Of a DNA stretch of 64,000 nt, positions 53,188 through 60,816 are shown one piece after another; position 1 is the stretch's first letter; the number at the start of each line of letters is the position of its first letter. Both the position numbers and the translations under genes were made by a program. The stretch is from Anaerolineaceae bacterium. GTDB lineage: Bacteria > Chloroflexota > Anaerolineae > Aggregatilineales > Phototrophicaceae. The stretch covers positions 744,001 through 808,000 of the forward strand of contig PABP01000038.1 in NCBI GenBank assembly GCA_002699585.1. The letters are read 5' to 3'. The notes beneath the pieces were generated by a model that saw only the letters and a list, made by a program, of their open reading frames with translations, was not told the DNA's origin and ran no database searches.

Positions 53188-53955
53188 CTAATCTAGGCGG
53201 ACGTTAAGCAGGTCGAAGGCGGGGCCATCGGTACAGGTCAGACGGGGACGCGAGCTGTTCGACATACGCAACGCACAGGCGAAGCACGCACCAGTGCCGC
53301 AGACGGTCGGCGGTTGGAAAATGCCATACGCAAAGCGCTGCGGAATCACGACTTTGCGGTCGAGCAGCATATCTAACAGGGCCTTGAAGTTCTGACGCTC
53401 ATCATCGGGAGCCACAACCGCATATAGCTGGTCAGCCCAACCGAGCGTCATGACCATGTCATCCCATTCCAGGCCATCCTCGCCACGGATAACTTCGACC
53501 TCAGCCGATAGATGATCGGTGCCATAATGACGGGCGCGGCCCAACAGCACCAGCGTCACGTTGAGCTGGTTACGCAGCAGCCAGGTGAGCATGATGGTCA
53601 GCGGTGTGGGGTCGGCATCGTAAGCAATCAGGAGGATATTCTTCGCCCGTTGGCTGAATCGGTACGGCTCACCAATCGGGCCAAGCAAACTGACGTACTG
53701 GCCGGGTTCATAACGCGGATTGGCAGGACGCTCCACCAGCAGCGTGTTCTGGCCTGTCATCCCCAGCGGCCACCACTGTTCACGCAGGTAGGGGTCCCAG
53801 GCGAGGGGTTCGCCAGATGCATCCACCAGACGCGCTAACAGCGTTTGGCCTGGTTTGATCCTATACAAGGCTTCATCAATCAGGCCTAATTCTAGATGGA
53901 TGGTCTGCGCATTGATGCGACGAATGCGTTCGATTTTTGCTTGTGTCAAGCGCAT
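53188..53955 (-). CDS. PyrK-like electron-transfer protein ([2Fe-2S], flavin reductase fold)
   Basis: 255 residues. The C-terminal ligand pattern C-x4-C-x2-C-x11-C (VCGTGACFACALRM, then LTCTDGPAFDL) matches the [2Fe-2S] loop of dihydroorotate dehydrogenase electron-transfer subunit PyrK. The N-terminal part has a ferredoxin-reductase-type beta barrel (YEPGQYVSLLGPIGEPY) and a nucleotide-binding middle (ILLIAYDADPTPLTIML). It would pass electrons between NAD(H) and a partner flavoprotein; the PyrD-like gene two places downstream is the candidate. First gene of the unit. Confidence 0.8.
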   Translation of the reverse strand: MRLTQAKIERIRRINAQTIHLELGLIDEALYRIKPGQTLLARLVDASGEPLAWDPYLREQWWPLGMTGQNTLLVERPANPRYEPGQYVSLLGPIGEPYRFSQRAKNILLIAYDADPTPLTIMLTWLLRNQLNVTLVLLGRARHYGTDHLSAEVEVIRGEDGLEWDDMVMTLGWADQLYAVVAPDDERQNFKALLDMLLDRKVVIPQRFAYGIFQPPTVCGTGACFACALRMSNSSRPRLTCTDGPAFDLLNVRLD

Positions 53956-54005
53956 GCTGTACCCGACTTTCTGACGATATAAGCCACCCTAGGAGCCACC
54001 CAACC

Positions 54006-54449
54006 ATGCCCGAACATCCTTCTGATCGGTATGTCATCAGCACTGACCCCGACCGTCTGGACATCGCCTACATCCATGCTTACCTCAGTCAACAATCGTA
54101 CTGGGCGGCCAATCGACCTTATGAGGTGGTCGAGCACTCTATACAAAATTCCCTGTGTTTTGGGCTGTATGATACCACGACTGGCCAGCAAGTGGGCTTC
54201 GCCAGGATGGTCACGGACCACGCGACATTTGGTTATCTGGCCGATGTCTTCATTGATCCGGCCCAGCAGGGCAATGGTCTGGGCAAAATGCTCGTCGAGC
54301 ATATCGTCAACTACCCGGAGTTCGCCAGCTTCCGGCGCTTGCTGTTGGCCACCCGCGATGCGGACACCCTCTATGCTCAGTTCGGCTTTGAATACATCAC
54401 GGACAACAGCCCTTATTACTTGATGGAAATCGTCCGTCCGCAGCAGTAG
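54006..54449 (+). CDS. GNAT-family N-acetyltransferase
   Basis: 147 residues from ATG 54006 (AGGAG about 10 bases upstream). The acetyl-CoA-binding motif A is VFIDPAQQGNGLGKMLVEHI (about 80-99), followed by LLLATRDADTLYAQFGF, the standard GNAT end with a Tyr near the active site. The substrate (small molecule or protein amine) is unknown. Divergent from the PyrK-like gene. Confidence 0.88.
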   Translation: MPEHPSDRYVISTDPDRLDIAYIHAYLSQQSYWAANRPYEVVEHSIQNSLCFGLYDTTTGQQVGFARMVTDHATFGYLADVFIDPAQQGNGLGKMLVEHIVNYPEFASFRRLLLATRDADTLYAQFGFEYITDNSPYYLMEIVRPQQ

Positions 54450-54453
54450 GGTC

Positions 54454-55149
54454 TTACCCTTCTAAGGCCCAATCCACAGAAGCCAGGGCGTGTAGCTCGG
54501 TCGTGTCAAACGTCGGGACCGGGCTGTGCTCCGGTTTGATGAGCAAGCCAATTTCCGTGCAGCCCAGGATGACGCCCTGCGCGCCCTGGGCCACCAGCTT
54601 ATCAATGATCCGCTGGTAGACCTGCCGCGACTCCTCACGGACGTTGCCTAATACCAACTCTTCATAGATGATGTTGTGTACCAATGTGCGATCCTCATCA
54701 TCCGGTACAAGCACCTCTAGCTGATGGTCATCTTCCAGACGACCTTTGTAGAAATCCTGCTCCATCGTAAAGCGCGTCCCCAGCAGGGCAATACGATGCA
54801 TACCCTGGGACTTGATAGCCACAGCCGTCGCATCGGCAATGTGGATCAGCGGAATATCGACCGCATTTTGGACGTCTTCCGCCATCAGGTGCATGGTATT
54901 GCTACAAATGAGCAGCACATCCGCGCCACCGCGTTCCAACTGACGCGCCGCATGGATCATGCGAAAGGTGGCTTTTTCCCAATCCCCCGCCATTTGCAGC
55001 GCCTCGATTTCCGCAAAGTCGAAGGAAAAGAGCAAGCACTGTGCAGAGTGCAACCCGCCCAATTTTTCTTTGACGGACTCATTGATGATACGATAATATT
55101 CGATTGATGATTCCCAGCTCAGGCCACCAATCAGGCCAATCGTCTTCAT
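54454..55149 (-). CDS. Aspartate/glutamate racemase family protein
   Basis: 231 residues. The two catalytic cysteines are Cys82 (LLICSNTMH) and Cys197 (VILGCTEIG), and the N-terminus IGLIGGLSWESSIEYY is typical of the YgeA/aspartate racemase branch. Interconverts L- and D-amino acids without cofactor, likely supplying D-Asp or D-Glu for the cell wall. Converges with the GNAT gene across 4 bases. Confidence 0.88.
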   Translation of the reverse strand: MKTIGLIGGLSWESSIEYYRIINESVKEKLGGLHSAQCLLFSFDFAEIEALQMAGDWEKATFRMIHAARQLERGGADVLLICSNTMHLMAEDVQNAVDIPLIHIADATAVAIKSQGMHRIALLGTRFTMEQDFYKGRLEDDHQLEVLVPDDEDRTLVHNIIYEELVLGNVREESRQVYQRIIDKLVAQGAQGVILGCTEIGLLIKPEHSPVPTFDTTELHALASVDWALEG

Positions 55150-55273
55150 AGCTATTTACCCTTATCCATCAGCCACAGATCATACATGTGGCACCAGTCG
55201 CTAGCAACGTTATCGAAAAACAAGCAAAGTAGCAACGCGAAAATCACAACGATCTCACATAGGAGATACCTTC

Positions 55274-55885
55274 GTGCCCAGATGGACACCCCTATTGGCC
55301 CTGATATTGCTCGTCGGGGCACTAACAGCCTGCACAGATTCAGACGATAGCCCTGCCACAGCGGCAGCAACGACACAGCCTGCGGCGGCTACAGCGCCCC
55401 CTGTGCCAACCGCAACAACAGAAACGATAGGCATCATACAGCCACTGGCGCCCGATGGCGAGCTGCCTGTCGATATGAACGGCAGCCCATTTGTAGTTGA
55501 AGTCAGTGGGGCGCGTACGGCGCGGCTGGAAGGCAACGGCTATATCGGTTGTGAAAATGGCCGCATCGCCTTACGTGCAGAAAATACCGGCTTCGGCCAG
55601 ATGACGCTGATATTGCCACCGGATGCCCAGGAAGGTAGCTATGACATCCTCGAAAACGGCAGCAATCAGGAAGCCACCTGGGGTATGATGTCCTTCACAG
55701 ACGGCGCGGTCTATGCTGGACGTGTTTCCGGTAGCTTAGATCTGCGCTTCTTTGATCATAATCCCAGCGCGCGTATTGGCGGCTACTTTACATTCAACGC
55801 AACCAACCTGCGCGATACGGTCGATGTCAGCGGCGCATTCGATTTTGAAGCCCCGGCCAGCAACTGGTATTGCCAGCCGCAATAG
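55274..55885 (+). CDS. Putative lipoprotein
   Basis: 203 residues from GTG 55274, with AGGAG at 55261-55265. A lipoprotein signal (LLALILLVGALTAC, Cys about 20) is followed by a Thr/Ala/Pro-rich linker and a beta-rich domain (about 65-200) containing two further cysteines (IGCENG, WYCQPQ) that could pair. Anchored on the outer face of the membrane. Function unknown. Confidence 0.72.
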   Translation: MPRWTPLLALILLVGALTACTDSDDSPATAAATTQPAAATAPPVPTATTETIGIIQPLAPDGELPVDMNGSPFVVEVSGARTARLEGNGYIGCENGRIALRAENTGFGQMTLILPPDAQEGSYDILENGSNQEATWGMMSFTDGAVYAGRVSGSLDLRFFDHNPSARIGGYFTFNATNLRDTVDVSGAFDFEAPASNWYCQPQ

Positions 55886-55890
55886 GTCGA

Positions 55891-56688
55891 TCAGGCATCC
55901 ACCAGTAAATTGACGTCCAGCAGCCATGCCAGATACAGCGCCTCCAAAAAGCCCTTCAGGTCAAAAATTGTTGGGTCGTCATAGGATTCTTGCTGAATGA
56001 TGAAGGGATGAACTTCGGCGGCATCCAGCGCGGCAGGGGCCAGATTCATGATGACATCCGATTCCAGATCACGGTGAATCGCCCGGAAAAATAGCAGCAA
56101 GATGCTGGCATGGTTGGGGATGATGTCGCCAACTGTGAAGCACATCTCAAAGACCTGATTGCTATCTATCGTGAACTCGCCCAGGCGGCGCTCAGCAGCT
56201 TTGCGGCTTTCGAAGTAGATGTCATCCTGCTGGCGCAACATGGCGATCTGCTGACCATCGTACAAAAAGCGATCTACCCCCTGCTTGAGCAATAACCAGA
56301 TTAACGGCTCATCCGGCACGGGCAACCGATCAATGAGCCAGGATTCTCCAGCCGCTGTAATCGGGTAGTTGATAAAGCTCATACAGCCAAAGGGCCGCCC
56401 CAATCGGTTAGCGGGACAATCAGCACAATGATGGACCAATGGTTCCAGATCTGCTGCCTGGTCCAGCAGGTCTTGCACGATGACAACCTGGGCTTCTGTT
56501 TCACCTTCCGGCGTGCGCTGGGTAAATTCAAAGCCCATTTCCGAAGGGGGGCGCTCGTCGCCAGCATCACGATACTGCTGGATAATCAGGGCCGCGCGTT
56601 CCGCGCCCTTCAGGCGCTGGCGAATGCCTTCTGTCGTCAATTGACGCTTGGGTTCACAATCGTAATCAATAGTGTAGTCGATGGCCAT
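55891..56688 (-). CDS. Hypothetical protein with HCADCP motif
   Basis: 265 residues, no signal peptide or membrane helices. The middle holds VHHCADCPANRLGRPFGCM (about 88-106), a three-cysteine, two-histidine cluster likely to bind metal. The remainder is probably helical. The family is not recognised. It converges with the lipoprotein gene. Resembles the 33676-34362 protein only in having a Cys cluster. Confidence 0.55.
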   Translation of the reverse strand: MAIDYTIDYDCEPKRQLTTEGIRQRLKGAERAALIIQQYRDAGDERPPSEMGFEFTQRTPEGETEAQVVIVQDLLDQAADLEPLVHHCADCPANRLGRPFGCMSFINYPITAAGESWLIDRLPVPDEPLIWLLLKQGVDRFLYDGQQIAMLRQQDDIYFESRKAAERRLGEFTIDSNQVFEMCFTVGDIIPNHASILLLFFRAIHRDLESDVIMNLAPAALDAAEVHPFIIQQESYDDPTIFDLKGFLEALYLAWLLDVNLLVDA

Positions 56689-56998
56689 ATTTTTTCGTCC
56701 GTTTGTGGCTCAGGTTCATCCGATGAAATGGCAAAAGTATAGCATAGGTTAGAAAACCTTTTGTTTAACGATGTTGAAAATTCCGTCATCACGGTCTGTA
56801 AATAGTACGATTTCGTTCGATTTTAGAACACACATTCTAAATACCAAGCCAATTATATCGAAAAACCAACGCTTAATGAACGGAAATGTGTTATATTGGG
56901 ACAATATTAACTTGCAGCGGCTTTTTTTTGAGCGATACTGTTGGTTAAGAACTTGTAACAGTTAAGTTATAATACATTCGTCGCCTGGAGCACCTGAC
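56689..56998. other. AT-rich intergenic region upstream of the response regulator
   Basis: 310 bases with no supported ORF (a 64-codon frame at 56771-56965 has no ribosome binding site or typical composition). TATAAT at 56968-56973 with TTAAGA 17 bases upstream (56945-56950) is the likely promoter of the response regulator gene. Confidence 0.5.
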
Positions 56999-57685
56999 AT
57001 GTCAGACAAAGTTCTGATTATTGATGATGAAGAACCCACCGTACAGCTCATTAGCATGCTGCTGGAAAAGCGCGGTTTTGAAACGATTAAAGCCTTCCGT
57101 GCGGAGGAAGGGTTGCGTAAGGCCTATCGTCATCAGCCAGATCTGGTGCTGCTCGATGTGATGATGCCAGATATGGATGGTTGGGACGTCTGTAAACGCC
57201 TACGCGAGATGTCTGACGTGCCGATTATCTTCCTCACCGCCCGTGATGACGTTAAAGACGTCGTTTATGGCCTGGAAATTGGCTCCGACGATTATGTCGT
57301 CAAGCCTTTCAACAATGATGAACTCATCGCGCGCATTAAGGCCCATTTGCGGCGCTCACCACGCCCCAATATGAGCGAAGAAATGATCTTCAACGATGGC
57401 GATTTCCGCATCAACTTCATGAACCGCGAAGTCTGGGTACGTAACGAACTCAAACACCTGACGCCCAAAGAATTTAATTTGCTGGCTGTGTTGGTCCGCA
57501 ATGCGGGACGCGTCGTCACCCGCAATGAACTGGTGACCCAGGCCTGGGGCGAAGAATACAGCGACGCTATCGACAGCCTCAAGCTCTACATTCACTATTT
57601 GCGGCAAAAGGTTGAAGAGAACGCGCAACAACCTGAGTATATTGTAACGTCGCGCGGTGTGGGCTATCGCTTCGTCAATCGCTAA
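56999..57685 (+). CDS. OmpR/PhoB-family response regulator
   Basis: 228 residues. Receiver domain 1-118: acidic pair Asp10/Asp11, phospho-acceptor Asp53 (LVLLDVMMPDMDGW), the Thr of FLTARDD, and Lys in YVVKPF. The winged-helix effector (about 130-226) has LTPKEFNLLAVLVRNAGRV and the end RGVGYRFVNR. Acts as a DNA-binding regulator after phosphorylation. No histidine kinase gene adjoins, so it is an orphan in this window. Confidence 0.93.
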   Translation: MSDKVLIIDDEEPTVQLISMLLEKRGFETIKAFRAEEGLRKAYRHQPDLVLLDVMMPDMDGWDVCKRLREMSDVPIIFLTARDDVKDVVYGLEIGSDDYVVKPFNNDELIARIKAHLRRSPRPNMSEEMIFNDGDFRINFMNREVWVRNELKHLTPKEFNLLAVLVRNAGRVVTRNELVTQAWGEEYSDAIDSLKLYIHYLRQKVEENAQQPEYIVTSRGVGYRFVNR

Positions 57686-57859
57686 TTACTATCGCACTGG
57701 GCTATCACGACCACCCATAACGCATGATGTGCTGCTTATGACAAAACAAGCACTTGCACTGGACGAATTCGTGCTAGGTGGTTAAAGTTGTAGCGTTTGG
57801 TCATCAACGTTGCGGATATACGAGCGTTGAGCCTTATTCGATAATTAGCTGAGGCCCAT

Positions 57860-59029
57860 ATGACGCAGCCGAATCCCGACTCTCCTCAAAATGATGCTGA
57901 AGATCAGGTTCCATCTGAAAACGGTGAATCTGAAAACAGCAAACAACAAGATGGCGCACCCCATGAGGATGCTTCATCTATGCGTGTTTCATCTGAGAAC
58001 GTCTCGTCTGACAATGAACAATCTATGCCCGATATTGGCGAGGCTCAAACCAAAGTGCCGCCGTCACCGCCCCGCCGAGCAACACCTGAAACCGAAACTG
58101 AGCCGCCAAAGGAACCATCAGCTATGGATGAAGAAGCGAAGGTGGCAGCAGGTACCGGGGACTTAGATGACGAAGAAGCCCACCGCAGCACCCGTCCCTT
58201 GGCACATCAACACGGCGCGACAACCAACCGTCTACCAGCAGAAAACGTCATCGCCCTTGAAAACAGCGGCCTGATCTATGGTCACGCGACCGATGTCGGC
58301 CAGCAGCGCCAGCGCAACGAGGACTCGCTGCTTGCCTATGGGTTTTCGGTCAGTAGCATGGACGAATTCCCCGACTTCGGCGTGTTCATTATCGCTGATG
58401 GCATGGGCGGCCATGCAGATGGCGACCGGGCATCAGGGACAGCCGTGCGCAGTATCGGCACAGGCATCACCCGCAAGATTTACTTCAACATCCTGCGCGG
58501 TACACCCATGACCCAACTACCCCCAGTCAACGAACTGCTGGTGGAAGAAGTCGAAAATGCCAATGCGGAAATCCGCAGCATTACATCGGATGGTGGGACG
58601 ACCTGTACCGCCGCCCTGGTCATTGGCCGCAGGGTGTTCATCGCCCACACTGGCGACAGCCGTGCCTATCTGGTTAAAACAGATGGCATCGAGCGCATCA
58701 CCCGCGATCACTCGCTGGCGGAGCGCCTACGAGAAACTGGCGTGATGTCGGAAGAAGAAGCTGCCAATCACCCACAGGGCAACCAACTTTACAGCGCCCT
58801 GGGTATGTCGGATGATCCGCGTATTGATAGCTGGACGCGCAGCCTGGGCAAAGGCACGCGCCTGCTGCTGTGTAGTGATGGCTTATGGGGCATGGTCCCC
58901 GATGGCCAGATTTACAGCATCATGATGCAGCACCCGGTTCCGCAGGATGCCTGTAACCGCCTCGTCGCTGCCGCCAATGAAAATGGCGGCCTGGACAATA
59001 TTTCGGCGATTATCCTGTACATGCCATAG
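57860..59029 (+). CDS. PP2C-type protein phosphatase
   Basis: 389 residues. The first 130 are polar, Pro/Glu/Ser-rich and probably disordered. The PP2C domain (about 140-388) has the metal motifs RQRNEDSLLAY, IIADGMGGHADG, AHTGDSRAYLV, LCSDGLWGM and GGLDNISAIIL. Removes phosphate from Ser/Thr of proteins, and probably counters a Hanks-type kinase that lies outside the window; FHA proteins nearby are likely readers of the same marks. No membrane helix. Confidence 0.9.
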   Translation: MTQPNPDSPQNDAEDQVPSENGESENSKQQDGAPHEDASSMRVSSENVSSDNEQSMPDIGEAQTKVPPSPPRRATPETETEPPKEPSAMDEEAKVAAGTGDLDDEEAHRSTRPLAHQHGATTNRLPAENVIALENSGLIYGHATDVGQQRQRNEDSLLAYGFSVSSMDEFPDFGVFIIADGMGGHADGDRASGTAVRSIGTGITRKIYFNILRGTPMTQLPPVNELLVEEVENANAEIRSITSDGGTTCTAALVIGRRVFIAHTGDSRAYLVKTDGIERITRDHSLAERLRETGVMSEEEAANHPQGNQLYSALGMSDDPRIDSWTRSLGKGTRLLLCSDGLWGMVPDGQIYSIMMQHPVPQDACNRLVAAANENGGLDNISAIILYMP

Positions 59030-59052
59030 GCAACACCCACGTCATAGACAAA

Positions 59053-59090
59053 CGAAGGCTGTTCCCCTTATGGGAATGGCCTTTTTATTT
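59053..59090 (+). terminator. Intrinsic terminator after the PP2C gene
   Basis: GAAGGCTGTTCCC and GGGAATGGCCTT pair (one mismatch) around CTTAT and run into TTTA. Confidence 0.7.
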
Positions 59091-59119
59091 GCCTCCTCAT
59101 CTTTAGCAAGGAGCGAATA

Positions 59120-59197
59120 ATGTGCCTCCCTCCAGACCATGTTATTATTTCCTGCGAGACAGCTTGTCTGCACCGACAAAGGACACCTCAACGATGA
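59120..59197 (+). CDS. Possible leader ORF coupled to the sulfatase gene
   Basis: 25 codons, ATG 59120 to TGA 59195-59197, with AAGGAG at 59108-59113. The peptide begins MCLPPDHVIISCETACLHRQ. Its stop overlaps the sulfatase start as ATGA (59194-59197), the layout of translational coupling. The same ribosome binding site could instead serve GTG 59122 and give a 24-residue N-terminal extension on the sulfatase. Confidence 0.35.
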   Translation: MCLPPDHVIISCETACLHRQRTPQR

Positions 59198-60561
59198 CTA
59201 ATATCCTTATGTTTATGACCGATGACCATGCACAATGGGCACTGCCCGCTTATGGCAACCGAGAAATCATCGCGCCGACGCTGACCTATCTGGCAAATAC
59301 GGGTGTCCGTATGGCAAATGCCTTCACGCCAACGCCGGTTTGCTCTCCAGCGCGAGCTTCCTTCTGGACGGGCTTGTTCCCCTCGCAGCATGGCATTCAT
59401 GATTACATCAATGAAGATGACAAAGAGCGTGAAAAACTCGACTGGCTAGGGGATGAGGTCACGCTGGCGAGTCGCCTGCAAGAATCTGGCTATACGACGG
59501 CCCTGTGTGGTAAGTGGCACTGCGGTAATGGGCGCAAAAAGCAGCCCGGTTTTGATGTATGGCAATCTACAGGCAGTGTCACTGCCCGCTATAACAATCT
59601 TGACAACGAATACTCCGATGAGGGAGAGGTCTATCGCAAAGATGGGTATGAAACACAGATCATAACGGATAACGCAGTCCATTTTCTGCGCGAGCGAGAC
59701 ACGGAAAAGCCGTTTTTCTTGTTTGTTGGGTATACCACCACCCATAGCCCTTGGGTCAATCATCCTGAGCGGTTGGTCTCGCATTATCGCAACTGTCGCT
59801 TTGAAGATATTCCTGAGGACACCGTCTATCACTTTGGGCGCTTGGCAGGTGAATCCACACTGCCCTCACGGTTTGATGAACGCGAAGCTCAGGCACAGTA
59901 TTATGCCTGTGTTACGCAGATTGATGAGCAGGTCGGGCGTCTACTGGATGAGCTGGACGCATTAAAACTGCGTGACGATACGCTGGTGATCTATACTGCC
60001 GATCATGGTCTGAACTGCGGGCATCATGGGGTGTGGGGTAAGGGTAACGGCACGCGCCCGCTGAATATGCTGGAAGAGTCTATCCGGGTGCCGCTTATAT
60101 TCAACCATCCGGGCAATTTGTTTGCTGGGCAAGTGCGCTCTGAATTTACAGACCATACAGACTTATTCAAAACGGTGCTGGATTATGCCGGAATCAACGT
60201 CACAGGCGAACGCTATCCCGGCAAGAGCTTCAAAACTATGTTAACGGAGGCCCGGGCTGATCCAGATTGGAAAGATGTTTACATCGGCGAGTATGGCAAC
60301 CTGCGTGCAATTCGGACAGACCGCTATAAGCTGGTTCGGCGTTATCCCAGTGGACCCAATCAATTGTTTGATCTGGTCGATGACCCGCGTGAGACGCGCA
60401 ATCTATTCGATGATCCAGCTTATGGCTCACTGATTGAAGATTTGACTGATCGTATGACGTCTTTTTTCAATACATATCAAGATGAGCACAAAAGCGGTCT
60501 GAATGTAAACAATCTGCCTGTGCACAATCCAGTAGAAGCATGGCGCGGTGAAATAGATTAG
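59194..60561 (+). CDS. Sulfatase family protein (type I, Cys-type)
   Basis: 455 residues from ATG 59194. The formylglycine motif is PVCSPARAS with Cys50, the residue converted by a formylglycine-generating enzyme. Metal ligands include the DD at 10-11 and the D-H in YTADHGLNCGHHG. The substrate Lys/His region GKWHCGNGRK is present. No signal peptide, so hydrolysis would be cytosolic, which is unusual for sulfatases. It interrupts the PP2C and VWA-FHA genes and looks slightly more AT-rich, possibly acquired. Confidence 0.85.
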   Translation: MTNILMFMTDDHAQWALPAYGNREIIAPTLTYLANTGVRMANAFTPTPVCSPARASFWTGLFPSQHGIHDYINEDDKEREKLDWLGDEVTLASRLQESGYTTALCGKWHCGNGRKKQPGFDVWQSTGSVTARYNNLDNEYSDEGEVYRKDGYETQIITDNAVHFLRERDTEKPFFLFVGYTTTHSPWVNHPERLVSHYRNCRFEDIPEDTVYHFGRLAGESTLPSRFDEREAQAQYYACVTQIDEQVGRLLDELDALKLRDDTLVIYTADHGLNCGHHGVWGKGNGTRPLNMLEESIRVPLIFNHPGNLFAGQVRSEFTDHTDLFKTVLDYAGINVTGERYPGKSFKTMLTEARADPDWKDVYIGEYGNLRAIRTDRYKLVRRYPSGPNQLFDLVDDPRETRNLFDDPAYGSLIEDLTDRMTSFFNTYQDEHKSGLNVNNLPVHNPVEAWRGEID

Positions 60562-60690
60562 CTCAACACTATCAAGGTAGGCTAGATGACGCACAAAATA
60601 TCTGCAAAAAATCCCAATCTCGTTTACAGTTAGACTATGGTTTGGACGCAAAAAACCCCGTAAAGGGCGCAATGCTTACAAGCCCGTTAG

Positions 60691-60731
60691 AAGACGCCCA
60701 CCAAAGCCCATCTATGCTTACGAGGCGTCTT
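60691..60731. repeat. Inverted repeat between sulfatase and VWA-FHA genes
   Basis: AAGACGCC (60691-60698) and GGCGTCTT (60724-60731) are perfectly complementary over a 25-base loop. A second pair of ATGCTTAC copies occurs at 60673 and 60714. No T tract follows; the function is unclear. Confidence 0.35.
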
Positions 60732-60816
60732 ACGTTACTTTTATATAGAGTAGGGTGTACGCTACTAAAGTCCACCCCATCATTTAGGTCACACTATCCT
60801 GATTAGCGTTGAACGC

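Noticed and set aside
56771-56965. 64-codon frame before the response regulator
   Set aside because: No ribosome binding site, AT-rich intergenic composition, and overlap with the likely promoter.
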